The translations under genes were made by a program, and so were the position numbers. This document shows, piece after piece, positions 1-12,287 of a DNA stretch of 64,000 bases. Each line of letters starts with the position of its first letter. Positions within the stretch are counted from its first letter, which is position 1. The notes under the pieces are model-generated. The model ran no database searches, was not told the DNA's origin, and saw only the letters and a program-made list of their open reading frames with translations. This DNA is from Epiperipatus broadwayi (lineage: Eukaryota > Onychophora > Udeonychophora > Euonychophora > Peripatidae): contig JAQFVV010006545.1 of the NCBI GenBank assembly GCA_028023455.1, positions 496,001 through 560,000 of the forward strand, in the 5' to 3' direction.

Positions 1-1600
1 TATCTAAACAGACGTTTTCTTTAAAATGTTAATTATTTTTGAATGCTTGATTGTTATTTTGGGAGAAAAATAAGTATTGCATATTTTTAAAATACAATGA
101 TATACAATAAATGTAAAAAATACGCATAGTATATTTTTTGTTTATTGAATAACAGGAATATATTGATTATTACACTTATATCATACTAAAGTAAGGCTAA
201 ATAAGAATATATTACGATTAGTAAACATCGTGTGATAAAACACTAAAATCTAGTACTGAATTTTGGATGAATATTTTATGTAACATCTTTGACTTTGCAA
301 GATGAATTTTTTTTTAATATTTTGAGAAATCCATACTCGTTATAAAATTAATTTTGTTTTCTGTAGAATGTTTTCCTATGAATGTTTCTTTTAAAAATAA
401 GATAGTTTAATAATATTAAAGATGAAATATTCTGCTAATAAGTAAATATATTTATAATAAGTTAACCATAATGAGAAACCAAATGGTAACTTTTTTTTTA
501 TTTTGTCTTAAGTATAAATAAAGATATAACTAAACTATATAAACTATTTTCATATAACTTAGTAGATAAAAATGTAAGATTAAAATAAGGATATCCATTG
601 TAAATAGTGTACATAAATTGTTTATTTTATTTGTTGTTGTTAATAAACTTTGTTAAAATTTGTTTTTCAAAATTTTTGTGTCTGGATTATTTATTTCTCC
701 ACTCCACTGCATGAAATCACGATATATTCATAATAATTGAAACAAATATATAATTTTGCACAAAAAGCTAAATATCTATTTATTTAAGAATTTAAATATT
801 TATTGGTATTCTTTTAATTAAATAATCATAATTTTATATTATTTTATTGGTCATAAATCAGTTATCACAATAGTATACTGAATTACATGCTATCAGTTGC
901 CACACATCCTTTGTTTATCAGATTATCATATGCCACCACGTATTTATTATATCATGAAAATAAAAGATTATATAAAATTATTTTATTATTTTATTATGGT
1001 AATAAAAATATAACAAAAAGAAAAGATATCCAGTAGTAGTTAAACAATGAAGAATATTATTATTATTATTATTATTTATTAGTATTAGTTTCAGTGTAGT
1101 AGATTATGACATAAAATTCCTTCTCATATTTTCCTACCGTATTTTTAAATTAACTTAGAATAAACTTTATGAACCTGAGATTATTTTTATTGAGCTAGAT
1201 TATTATAAATAGAAGATTAAGATGTAATTATTAACTTAATCTTAGTGAGTAGAAGTTATTAAAGTCGTAAGGATACTATGAGTTTGTTATTTGAAATAGT
1301 AATAAGGGGTGATAGTGTTCTTATGCCATTGAGGTAATATCCTGTGGGATATTGGCTCAATGTAATCTATCTTGTCACCTGTATTTTCACTTCAAGTCTC
1401 ATGAAAATATTAAATATTTATTTAATTTATTTTTATAAACTGAACCTTATTCGTATTTTAAATTTGAGCTAGTGAAATATTTAATTTTAATGCTGAATAT
1501 TTCATTTATCAATTATTAACTGAGCTAGAACCCGTTTTATTTTATATCATATACTATTCTGAAGTAAGGATGCACAAGACCAGGTTAGAATATATATATA
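1..1600. repeat. Long inverted repeat, left arm
   Basis: Read as reverse complement, this stretch matches 42768-44483 almost throughout, with small indels. Landmarks shared by the two arms are a TTTGACTTTGCAAGATG block near 290, an ATT microsatellite at 1055-1080, a hairpin at 1327-1362 and a GGATGCACAAGA block near 1570. The window begins inside the arm, so its outer end is unknown. The inner end passes into a TA microsatellite at about 1590. No open reading frame of note is present. It could be the terminal repeat of a very large transposon or two inverted copies of a dispersed repeat; the sequence alone does not decide. Confidence 0.85.
1327..1362. other. Hairpin conserved in both inverted-repeat arms
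   Basis: CATTGAG (1327-1333) pairs with CTCAATG (1356-1362), and AATATCC (1336-1342) pairs with GGATATT (1347-1353) around a TGTG loop. The same stem-loop lies at 42992-43027 in the other arm, with one inner-stem change. Function unknown. Confidence 0.6.
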
Positions 1601-1615
1601 TATATATATATATAT
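1590..1615. repeat. (TA)n microsatellite
   Basis: This uninterrupted TA tract separates the inner end of the long inverted-repeat arm from the repeat cluster that follows. Confidence 0.95.
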
Positions 1616-2130
1616 GATCAATAGATGGTGTTTTACCAAAAACACTGTCAAAGCATATGTTTGTTTACATAAATGTCAGAGTAAGCATTCAATATCTCTA
1701 TCGTTAGTTCCACCTTCAGATGATGATTTCAAGCTGATTTGCTATCATCAGTGAAGGATAGGAATAAGAAACAACACTAACTCTGAGCATTTATGAAACA
1801 ATTTTTATTCAGCTTGCAAACGTGAATTTTTTAGACACATAATGTCTTCAAAATCAGCATAGCAAGCCAGATAGCTATATGGGTCTGATATCAGTTCAGT
1901 ATCACCACATAGTAGAAGCCTCTGCAATATATATCATTGCAAGAAAACCTCAAAAGTACATTTATGAAAAACAAAAAAACAAGTTAAACTTGCTAATGCT
2001 TGTATTTATGATCAATAGATGGCGTTTTACCAAAAACACCATCAAAGCTGATGGTGTTTTTGGTAAAACGCCATCTATTGATCATAAATACAAGCGTTAG
2101 CAAGTTTAACTTTTTTTTGTTTTTCATATA
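1615..2130. repeat. Repeat cluster with a 165 bp palindrome
   Basis: A near-perfect palindrome spans about 1963-2128. Its arms meet around an AAGC spacer at 2045-2048, and each carries the motif GATCAATAGATGG..TTTTACCAAAAACACCATCA. A third, diverged copy of that motif is at 1616-1655, so this is a dispersed foldback (MITE-like) repeat. The open frame across the palindrome is only a by-product of its symmetry. Confidence 0.75.
1713..1757 (-). ncRNA. Hammerhead ribozyme-like motif, type I
   Basis: On the minus strand a 45-nt segment has every part of a type I hammerhead. Stem I is CCTTCA/TGAAGG (6 perfect pairs). The CTGATGA core is at 1745-1751. A weak stem II (AGC/GCT with a U-U closing mismatch) occupies 1731-1744. 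GAAA is at 1727-1730. A 2-bp stem III (AT/AT with a CATC loop) ends in ATC, the predicted cleavage site, just before TGAAGG. All core residues fit CUGANGA/GAAA/NUH. Weak stems II and III make monomer activity doubtful. It lies in repeat DNA. Confidence 0.55.
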
Positions 2131-2257
2131 TATATATATTTATATATAAGAAGAGAGAACTATGTTTTCATTTACATATAAAACTTATTCATGGTGTACA
2201 ATTATTTGATATTTTATTCAAAATTAGAGTCATTAAACATTTTTACTTTTTTTGCAG

Positions 2258-2497
2258 GTGAGTGAATATTCTGATGCAGATTGGAGTGATTCTGTCTCAA
2301 TGTGTGGACTTTTCAATAGAACATATCCAACCAAAAAGCATATGGGTTTTCCTTTAGATCGCAAAGTACCTGAAAATTCCAGATGGTTTCAATCTTCAAA
2401 TATGTTCAAGACAGATATTAAAATATTTCATGATCCAATTTTGCAGAAATTAAAAAAGAAACCAAATGATGATAACGTTGAAGATGAATATGATTAA
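2258..2497 (+). CDS. Terminal exon of a hemocyanin/phenoloxidase/hexamerin-family gene
   Basis: A pyrimidine-rich tract ending in TTTTTTTGCAG at 2257 is a good splice acceptor. The frame then runs 79 codons to TAA at 2495-2497. The peptide holds SVSMCG followed by YPTKKHMGFPLDR, which matches the conserved C-G-x(n)-YPDxxxMGFPFDR block of the C-terminal beta-sandwich (hemocyanin_C) domain of arthropod hemocyanins, prophenoloxidases and hexamerins. After it comes SSNMFKTDIKIFH, like the family's 'TxNMxxxDVxIxF' strand. An acidic tail (NDDNVEDEYD) ends it. These hexameric hemolymph proteins bind O2 or act as oxidases through copper sites in the middle domain, which this exon does not encode. Upstream exons are not in the window, so the last intron is longer than 2.2 kb and contains the inverted-repeat arm. 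The member of the family cannot be settled from this exon. No inactivating change is seen. Confidence 0.75.
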   Translation: MSEYSDADWSDSVSMCGLFNRTYPTKKHMGFPLDRKVPENSRWFQSSNMFKTDIKIFHDPILQKLKKKPNDDNVEDEYD

Positions 2498-2577
2498 GAT
2501 TATTCATTTTCAAAAGACAATTCAGTAAAGATTTTGCTGTAATTAAATATTAATCATGTATCTCTTCATTATTTATC

Positions 2578-2583
2578 AATAAA
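2578..2583 (+). terminator. Poly(A) signal AATAAA after the hemocyanin-like exon
   Basis: A canonical AATAAA lies 81 bases past the stop codon. A second one is at 2797-2802. Either could end the transcript. Confidence 0.55.
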
Positions 2584-2599
2584 TCTATTAATAGATTAA

Positions 2600-5575
2600 G
2601 TATATTCTAAATTAAACTGAACTTTATGCATTAATATATTGCTTTTTAATATATGCATGTATACATAAATATGCATGCATCAGATGCTAAATTTATCTGT
2701 ATGACCCACAGATGGCTGGTAGAAAAATGATGTGAATTAACTACAAATAACTAATGAGAAATTTTGTATCAAAAGTAACTCTTGTTGCCTTATAAAATAA
2801 AATGTTAATTTTCCAAAGCCTAGAATATGTCTTCTCTATTCTCCCTCTTTTAATCTCTGGTTCATATTTAGTTGAAATGAGTCATCTTTGTGTAATAATA
2901 ACAATAGGTTGATATATTTGGGGATATAGTTATAATCTTTTGATCACACACACAATTATTTTGATTTTAATTTTTTTGCTTGTGAGTGTTTATTAAAATC
3001 CTCAGAATTATGAAAGAAATGGAGACAGATTTATCATAATGAAAATTCTAAATCATGAAAGATCATGAGATAATACAATCATTAATGTTTGACTTTGAAA
3101 TTATTTCTGAAAATTATTTTATTCAGACAATGATTAAATGTTTGAAAATCTGTATTTAGGTAGTTCCTTCACTTACAAAAGGGTGTAAGTCTTAAATGAT
3201 TGAGATAAAGTGATGGACTTTGAAGTTGAAGCTCCATAAATCTTGATTTCAGTTCTATCATTTTTAGTGCTTGAATTTCTTACAAATTTTAGAAAACCAT
3301 TATTCTATTTTAGTCTTGTGTGGTTTAATGCATGGCAGAGTAATAAACTCCCAAGCTCAAGAACAATGCATCATGACTTCCCTTTGTAATATCTAGTGCT
3401 CAAACTTATTATTATAGGTATTTTATTCAGAAAATCATTACATAGTTGAACCTCTATGTTTTCTAAAAAAATATGGAGATATAAAAAAGTTAGTCAATAA
3501 ATAAAATCTGTCTAGATTACTATGTAAGTTTCCATGTTCATTTAAACAATAGAATTAATTGTGACATTACTAATAGTTATTGTATTGAAGCGCAACATAG
3601 GGGAATTAATAAAGATTCATTTTTTTTTATAATTTTGCAAATATAATACTAATAAATTTTACTTTATGTTGCTTCTTTTAGATCTAGGCATAGTTCAGTG
3701 ATTATAGATATATAATTATTAAAGATTTAACATGAATATAACTATTATGACTGAAATTCATTATTCACATTAATGTTTTATGGTATTTGTATATGCGATT
3801 GTGTTTTTAGTATAAAAAAATCAACGAGTGAAATACGAGTGAATGGTGTTGGATTTGGTGATTAGTTTATTCTTGATCAGAATTTACAGATGTATGAATG
3901 AAAAGTTAATTGTATTCAAATTTTATAGTATGATGATCACTAACGTCATTTTATCAAAGTTTATGTCGCAATGTTGCACTCAAAAATTTCAATTGCTTTT
4001 ATTTCTAATATATTTCCATTAATATCATTAAGAAGACTAAACGTTATAGTTAGTGAAACTTTAATAAAATGTAAGTGTCATTAAATATTATAGTTTAGGT
4101 GGTCTTTAGAAGCTGGTAATTAATAAATTGTTTTCACATAACATACATTTGACTATCATGAACACTTTGTATTGACAGAAAGAAATACTTTATGGAGCTT
4201 GGATGCATTTCTTATAGATTAGAATATAATAAGTAAATACTTGCAGATGCTAAACTGATAGTTGCATTACAAAATCAGTTTTAGTCTCAAAATATTGATA
4301 GAAAACATTTGAGCTAATCCTAAAGTAAACGTGTAATCTGATAAAATAATTTCAGTAATGCAAAATTTAATTCAAAAATTTGTTTGAAAGATTATTTGAT
4401 GTCCCGGTACTGAAATCATTAAATCGGAAAAGTAATTGACAATCATTTAGCTCTCAGGTCTATTGCTTTTACATTCCTTTAAATCGTGCAGAAACAATTT
4501 AAGTATTTAATGTAATGATAAAAAAGACTTAACATCTGGTATTATTCTCATTTTGCAAATAAATATTCATCTGCCTAGTTACACTTCTATATGTTAATTT
4601 ATTTATTATTTAACCATAAACATTCTCTGTCATTTCTCTCTTCTTTACAAAAAAAAAAAAAAAAATGAGTTTGCTAATTGCTGAAAGGCTAGCATTCAAC
4701 TATTTGTTAAAATAAGTTTTGTATTTATATAAAGTTACTTTAGTTTATATATACAAATTTGCATAGCTTTGTTTGTTTGCCTGCATATAAATATATATAA
4801 GACCATCTTAAAATTATAACAGCGTTTAATGTTTTTAAACAACTGCCTTAAGCATTGCAAATTTAACTTGCAAATACAAATGAAGAGAAAAATTAATATT
4901 TAGTTTGTATATGAATATAAATATTGAAATATAAGGATGTTTTCTGTGTATCAATCTAGAATATTACACAATGCAGTTTGATTGATAATGAAATTTCACC
5001 GAAATTACCATATTTAACATTTTTGCAAATATAAAATATTTGTGTCTGATTAACAACTCTTATATGAGATTGGATCAGACAAATATTATTAGTAAATATT
5101 CTAGCTTCAGTGTGCAATACCACTTTCAATTAATTGTTGTCTAGTTAGATTGTAGCTGAAATTTTATTTAAAATATTATATGGAACAATTCCATTTACAC
5201 TTCAATTTTTGCATTTACTACTTTATGGATAAAGTTTAAAAAATCTACTTGTCATGTCTGAGAACTGGAGTTTGAATTCAAGATAAATCTTGAAACTGTT
5301 TTTAGTAAGTTTAATATATTTCCAAAAAAGTCATAAAATATTTTTAGCCCAGCATCTTATAGTCTGACCATCAGAACATCAAAATATCATTCAATAAATA
5401 TATATCTAGAAATTATTAGTTAGAGACTCAAACACAAATGGAATACATAAAAGCTTTTACAATCATGCAATTAACTATTTTTGTGAGTTATAACCTGACC
5501 AATACTTATGAAAATATGTTGTGACAACTTTGAACATGGAGTGGGTTATTTAAGAATATTTTTATCCATGTTTTC
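2600..5575. other. Gene-free AT-rich DNA
   Basis: No coding signal, RNA gene or clear repeat was found on either strand apart from short A/T runs, for example A(17) near 4650. Confidence 0.6.
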
Positions 5576-5587
5576 ATAAATATTCAC

Positions 5588-5616
5588 CAACATACATACA
5601 TACATACATACATGCC

Positions 5617-5651
<35 letters not shown>

Positions 5652-5953
5652 TGTATGACGAAACAAATTTAATAGATAGGACGTAATTTGGTCACCGAGT
5701 ACGAGTAGTTAACTCGTTTAAAACACTAATTAAGTAGTGGACATTACAATGCGGGCAACGATAGGAGTAAAAGAATAAAAATTTAAAAATAGTTTTAAAA
5801 AATAAAAACGAGCTAGCCAAACCAGATTATACAGTTAAAAATATATATTTTAAATATGTATAGAAAAACCGAGTAGAGACTTAAAATTTAAGAATAAAAT
5901 TAGTTTAAACACCCATTTTATTCTCATCCTCCGGCGGTTTTATTGTGTCGTTT

Positions 5954-6040
<87 letters not shown>
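5588..6040. repeat. Compound microsatellites around a CpG-containing segment
   Basis: A (CATA)n-(CA)n-(TA)n tract at 5588-5651 and a (TA)n tract at 5957-6040 interrupted by one CGAT bound about 300 bp. That inner segment (5655-5950) is richer in CG than its surroundings (GTCACCGAG, GCGGGCAACG, CTCCGGCGG). It is probably an insertion, but I do not recognise it. Confidence 0.7.
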
Positions 6041-6042
<2 letters not shown>

Positions 6043-6044
6043 CA

Positions 6045-8120
6045 AGTTACCCATTAAAATATACTATATTGTAACAATAAATATGTAATGGTACCTGGGT
6101 TTGAGCTAAGATACACAAATATGTACCAGTAAATTTTGATTCAAATATAATTAAATATTAAAAAGTTGAATGGTTAATAAATTTGAATAAAATGATTCAA
6201 TTCAAATATATATAATGATATTAACCAGTGTGATGATTATAATAATAAATTACAGCCTATAACAAGTCTTTCCAAAAGTATTTTATTTGCTTTTCAGTTT
6301 CAATAAAATAAATAAATAATATAAAAAATGAAACTTTAAATTGCCAAATCGTCTTAATAAAAAGTTTAGTTTTAAAAGTGTATTAATTTTTGATCATCAT
6401 CATTTGCACATTATTACTGCCATCCCTGCATGTCTCCAAGTGGATTGCATGACTTCTCAGAATTGTGGATATTATTAGCTTATTGATATTAAAATCACAA
6501 TGTTTGGATTGAGTTAGATAAGCAAACACTAACTACATGAATTAATAAAAAAAAAATAACAATTCATTAACAAGAAATCCTTAAATAAAAACTATTATGT
6601 ATATGCTGTAACTATTAACACTTATATAAAATATGAAATAAAATAGTAATAAAAATATTTTTAATTTCAGTTTATGGTTAAGACTTTATAATATCTATAA
6701 TGATATGATATTATCATATGAAATATTTAAACAATTTCAAACTATGGTTTTTGTAGATATTATTTTGATATATTTATGGTTGTCTTCGTTAATTTTTCCA
6801 AAAATGATAGTTCTTCTCCTTGGGCACTGGTAGTGCTAGAGAAAAAATATAGCAGCCATTAGTGTTATTACATAGGGTATAGTTAGGTTAGACCTAACAC
6901 TACTGTCTATTTCTTTCTTTATGGCATTATTAAGGCAGACAATGTCTGGTTTGGCAAACACTAGAGTTAGGTTCTGATCCAACTAAATTTTCTGGTTTTG
7001 GTTGGTGTGGTTTTTCGTTATCTAGCCACACATGGTAGATGAAATTATCATACATGCTATTGTAAGTGAAGTATTTCAAATACTTTAAAAACAGTCATCA
7101 AAATGTAGCAGTTACCATGGAAAACAACTTTAATCAGCTATTTCTCTCCTCAGCATTAGATCATTATTTCTTAAGTTGTCTCATTAGATAAACTAGAGTA
7201 GACTAGACTATCTTGACTGGACTGGAATAAAATTCCTTAGTAGCTTGTTTCAGATTTATTAATACCTATTTGATGTTGTTCAACAACATATTTTTCAAAC
7301 AACAGATTTGTCATCAGCTGATTATTAAGATTTGACCTCTCTTATTTAACAACAATATATTTAAAAAAAAATATTTTCTTTATTTATTCCTTTTTAAATA
7401 TGTTGTGGAAATAAATTTACAAATATTATATTTTGATACATAAATGTAAGCAAAACAAATAGTTTTTTATATATTTATTTGCTTTAATGAGCCAATAAGA
7501 AGTAAAAAATTGTTACCAATATTTAAATTTTAAATAATATCTTTTAAAATATTATTAACTTCAAAATTTTAGTAATATTTTTAGTTTTGATCTAAAATTT
7601 ACTATAAAAATGTGGAAGATTTTATTTAAAACTCAATCCCAAAAAGCAAACTAGAATGGGTTCAAAATGCATTAGATTTATTTAGAAAATACACCATTTA
7701 AACAGCTTGTGCATATCAAACCTACTTTTTTCTCCTTTACATGACAATTTATCACATTATTGTTACTAAATCATTACAAAGCAACTTTATAAAATATCTA
7801 ATAATATAATTAAATGCATCAGCTCAATTTTCATTTAAATTTTAGGCAATTTAATATATCCACATCTCAATTTTGAAGATAAGTTTTTTAATTAAATTTT
7901 TGTTTTCATGCAGCTTTATAATTTATAACTAATTTCAGCTTTATGAATTTGTTATATATACAAGATATAAATTTTAAATTATAATAATAGTGGATAAAAA
8001 TATATAAATAAATTAGACAGAAGTATTTTTTTATTAGCTATAATCATTAGCAACTGATTTAACATTGACAAAAAAAATAATGATCATAATATACTCTAAA
8101 GTAGCTTCTGTGTAATATAT
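6045..8120. repeat. Mostly AT-rich DNA; repeat fragment at 6830-7060
   Basis: Nothing codes here. At 6905-6935 the string TCTTTCTTTATGGCATTATTAAG recurs at 12306-12328 inside a hammerhead-bearing repeat, so 6830-7060 is probably a fragment of that family. It also contains a small TAGGTTAGACCTAAC palindrome near 6880. Confidence 0.45.
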
Positions 8121-8141
8121 ATATTGTTGTTATCTATCATT

Positions 8142-8144
<3 letters not shown>

Positions 8145-8191
<47 letters not shown>
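8145..8191. repeat. (AT)n microsatellite
   Basis: A pure AT run. It abuts a GC-richer 290 bp segment (8195-8485) that resembles an inserted repeat but is not identified. Confidence 0.9.
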
Positions 8192-8194
<3 letters not shown>

Positions 8195-8789
8195 AACTGG
8201 ATGTACCAACCAACCCCACTCTTTGTTGGTTTTATTTTCTGATGAGCATATTGCAGGAAGAAACTATCGATCAGCATTCCCCAATACAGACGTCACCCCA
8301 CTGACAACAATATTTCCTGCTCATCAGAGAATGTAGTGCCATAGAGACTGGAAACATCTAGAAATTTCTGTGTTTGGTTTCCTAAATGGTGGCACTAGAG
8401 TTCCATCTCACTACAACCTTACTTACCCATGTCAAGTTATTTTGGACATAGCTCAGGCGACATGAGATTCTTGTAAACCAGTGCATACATGGATGAATTG
8501 ACAAAATGTATTATTTATTTAGAAACAATAATTTTATTTAATATTAATATTACATATAAAGTTCTTAAAGAAGAAGAAGAAAAGTTTTACAGTCTTATAC
8601 TGGCTGCTCATATCCATGTGTCAAGATTTTGCTCTGAGTGGATTATCTTCTGGTTGGTTCCTATCTGTTAGATGTATCCTGTATAGATGTAATTAATTTA
8701 TCTTGAAGTATTTGTTCTAATCCAGGTATCTTGAAGTTTTATTTAATCAGGTATCTGAGTGTTTTTTATTTACATATCATACAAGTATG

Positions 8790-9140
8790 AGTTTGACACT
8801 TATCTATATATAGGGTTTTGATGTCATTATTTGGAAGAGATTTATTATTACTACTTAAATATGATTTAACTATTCATCTATATGGGTTGAAGTCATTATT
8901 TGGAGAGATTATTATTACTTAATATATTAATAGGTATGGATTGAATTTTCATCTTCGTTTTGGTCATTATTTGAGAGATTTATTATTACTTAATACATTA
9001 TATAGGTTTGACTTTTATCATTGTTGAATCATTATTGAGATTAATTACTCAATAATATATTTGTTTGAATATATGTTTTTGATATATAGTTGTTGAACTA
9101 TTATTATGTTGATCATTATTTGAAGAGTTTATAATATTTC
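8790..9140. repeat. Degenerate minisatellite, about 70 bp unit, five copies
   Basis: The string (G/A)TCATTATTTGGAAGAGATTTATTATT recurs with changes near 8822, 8892, 8965, 9030 and 9108, a period of 65-78 bp. There is no coding potential. Confidence 0.65.
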
Positions 9141-9144
9141 TTAT

Positions 9145-12040
9145 TTATCTATTTTCAAGATATAGGTAATATTATCTTTCACATAAACTTTTTAATCTAT
9201 TTTCTATCACTTACATAATCATTTCCTTTTATATGTTTAATAATTGTATAAGTTTTAAAATAATAATCATTTTCATTATCAATATTTATTTTGTAGATCA
9301 AATTAGCATGAATTTCATTATAGAATTATTTTTAGATTAGCAAAATCATTTTTATTTAGTTCAATAAACCCATCTTACAAAATTTTTTAATCACTATTAC
9401 TTCAATCTTCATTTAAATTTTCCTTACACAATCATTTTTTTAAAAAGGACATTTATTATTATATTTTAACTTGATAAATATTTATAAATTTTTTACATAT
9501 TATAAAAGATATTATAAAAGACATACAATTTTCACCTAACTATTTCACTATAAATTTTCAAAATAAGGGGGTAGAGGCTCAAAAATAATTAAGGTTTTTT
9601 ATTTTACTAAGAAAGAGGGCAGAGGAAAAGAAAGTATTTTCTATTACTCAGAATTTGAAGATATAATATTTTAACACTTTTCTTCATTTATATTTTAAGT
9701 ATAGGTTCATTCTTTTATTATTATGCACTTGTGCCAATAGTCATTTATGGTTCTAGTTCACTAGTAAAGTCTCTTTTGATCTCAAAATCCTAACAATATC
9801 TACTCTCCTATTTATCTCTTTATTTTTCTTATCATAGTCTTTATAGAAACTTTAGAGAAAATTTTATTTTTTTAACTACTTTTGGAAAGATTCTAATGAA
9901 CTTATCTGTTTTTGAAAAAACTATTGATTTTTTGCGACAATCTTTTTACTATTATTACTCTTTTATAATATAAACATTAACCTTTTACAAAATTTTATTT
10001 TAAGAGTACTTTATTTTTAAAATATTATTTTTAAAATTTAAATTTCTTTTTTTTACTAGTTTTAAATGGGGGGGGGGAGGTAACATCAAATTATATATTA
10101 AAAATTTCAATATATATATATATATATATATATACATGGAAAATTTATCCAAACACTGGAGACAATATAGCTGTTTATTCACAAGTACATAAATATTATG
10201 AAAATTATGCATATCTCTAGCTACTAACTCAGAAGTAATGATAATTATGATGAGAGGTACAGAAAAAAAATAAACATTGACACAATAAGATTGTGAAGAA
10301 CAATTTTATTGCATTTAGACAACATTCAATTTAACTAGTCATTTAACACACCTCCAATTTTAAACCATTTATCCCAAACAATGATATTTTTAAATGAAAA
10401 TAGCAGTAAAAAAAAAAAAACTTTTTTTTTTTTACAAATCATAGTAACATCTAAACTCAAAATAAAACATACTAACAATTGAAGTATCTATCATATACAA
10501 TTGAAAAGGAATGTAAAATACTCTGATTTTAAAGAATAGGGGATTGGAAAGGATATTAAAAATATTGGTGATATTTAATAAAAAATAAAAATTAATAAAC
10601 TAAAGACTATAATGTATACAAATAAGAGGAGTGTAGGTTTTCTTTTCTTATAATTTTTATTAAACAATTATTGATACATTTACCTATCTTAAGAAGATGA
10701 TATAAGTATTTGATTTATAGTTTTTTTTTTATTTCAATAACAATATAGAAAGGTTTTTAAAAATTTAAAAGTGAAATTAATCCAAATACTCATAATAAAA
10801 TGGATGACTGGAAGAATTAAATTTGTAGCCAAATACTCTTAGCAATTACAAATAAACTAAATAAAAGTTGAATAATCATAGGCAAACTAATTATAGTGGG
10901 TTTACTGTTATTAATAGAATATTTGATTTTTAAATAGGATGTTTTAGTCTACGGATACTTAAGGGTAAATTTTTTTTTTTTTTTTTAAAATAAGACTTTA
11001 TATAACATAACTTAAAACATATATATCTAACTAATAAAAGAGAAAGCTAGCACATAAAAAATATAGGAACAAAAACAAAAACAATAAAAATTTTAAATGA
11101 TTAGATGATAAATAAAATAAATCTTTAATTAAGTTTACATAATTTTTTATTATCTAATCTTCTATTTTATACAGTAGAGACTTGAGGACAAGTCAAATGT
11201 CGATATATAAATATTTAAATTTTTAACACGGATGAATGAAAATATCTTATATATTTTTTTAACATTTTCTACTATATGTAAATATTCACAATGCAAACAA
11301 GAAGATATCTTAATTTTAATTTCTATACCTGGATTTTTCATAGCAAAATTCTTTGAAGAACATATAATTTTCTAATAAAGATTATCTTGCTCAAAAAAAA
11401 AGAATTAATTAAATATTATTTTTTAATACTAATAAAAAATTTATAAAAGTTATATAGCTTTATCTAAGAAAAAAAATATAAAAATATTATTAATTTTAAT
11501 ATTAAGACTTTATTTCCATAGCAAAAACATTTATTCTTAATAAACCTAAAGACGGAGTATTTTTAATAAATTATGAAATTTATTTAAGTGCTCCTAGAAG
11601 CTAGTAGCTCATCCAATATACAAATTTAATGTAGAATTAGAGACAAAAATGTCTTCAATCAAACTAGCTTTTTTCTTTAAAAATACAATACCTATTTAAA
11701 TGCAGAATATTGCTAAATGAAAAGATAATTTGAGAACTATGAGAGATTCTATTGTTTTAAAAAGATGGAGGTATAAATCATAGACAACGTAGTAGCCTTA
11801 TATTTATTTTCTCTAAATTAACTTGAAATCAATTAACTAAAACTAAAAAAAAATTAAATTAATTGATTATTTTAATAATAATATTTAATATGAATGATTA
11901 TTTTTAATTATTTAATATCATTATCACTAAGACTAACATCTCATTAAAACCTTAACTTTGATAATGATAAATGATATTTTATCAAAACGTTGGAAGTTTA
12001 GTAAATAAAATAACACATAGTTTAATAGAAAACAGAATTT
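9145..12040. other. Gene-free AT-rich DNA
   Basis: No supported gene. It contains a G-run (10066-10077), an (AT)n tract (10111-10133) and one fragment of a dispersed repeat at 11170-11265, listed separately. Confidence 0.55.
11170..11265 (+). repeat. Dispersed repeat fragment with GACTTG/CAAGTC hairpin
   Basis: GACTTG (11179-11184) pairs with CAAGTC (11189-11194) around AGGA. AAATGTC follows, and then a TTTTTAACACGGATGAA block. The same order occurs at 24340 and, inverted, at 41390. The GAAA that follows the stem at the other two sites is altered here. Confidence 0.6.
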
Positions 12041-12043
12041 ACT

Positions 12044-12082
<39 letters not shown>

Positions 12083-12111
12083 GTCTATTCTATACTTAAT
12101 GTAATTATAAG

Positions 12112-12240
12112 GAGCTTGAACTCAAATTTTCAAGCTCTCTACATCTATTCAATTTATTTTATACAACTGATACACATATGTGATTATGTGTATCAGTTGT
12201 ATAAGATAAATTTTAAAGATGTAGAGAGCTTGAAATGTAT
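12112..12240. repeat. Palindrome, about 50 bp arms
   Basis: CAAGCTCTCTACATCTATTC through ACAACTGATACACA (from 12131) is mirrored by TGTGTATCAGTTGT through GATGTAGAGAGCTTG (to 12232). A related GTGTATCAGTTGTGTAAGATGGAGTGG sequence occurs at 25273-25300. It is a foldback repeat, not a gene. Confidence 0.75.
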
Positions 12241-12287
12241 GTGGTTATGTGTATCAATTTTCTTATATATATATATATATATATATA

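Noticed and set aside
8239-8330. CTGATGAG near GAAAC on the plus strand, and CTGATGAG..GGAAA on the minus strand, as hammerheads
   Set aside because: No stem II closes between the core and GAAA on the plus strand, and only four bases separate them on the minus strand. Stem I is not formed.
8124-8336. Frames rich in repeated Ile-Tyr as short proteins, here and at 33206, 41154, 52805 and 56613
   Set aside because: Ile-Tyr runs are translations of (AT)n microsatellites.
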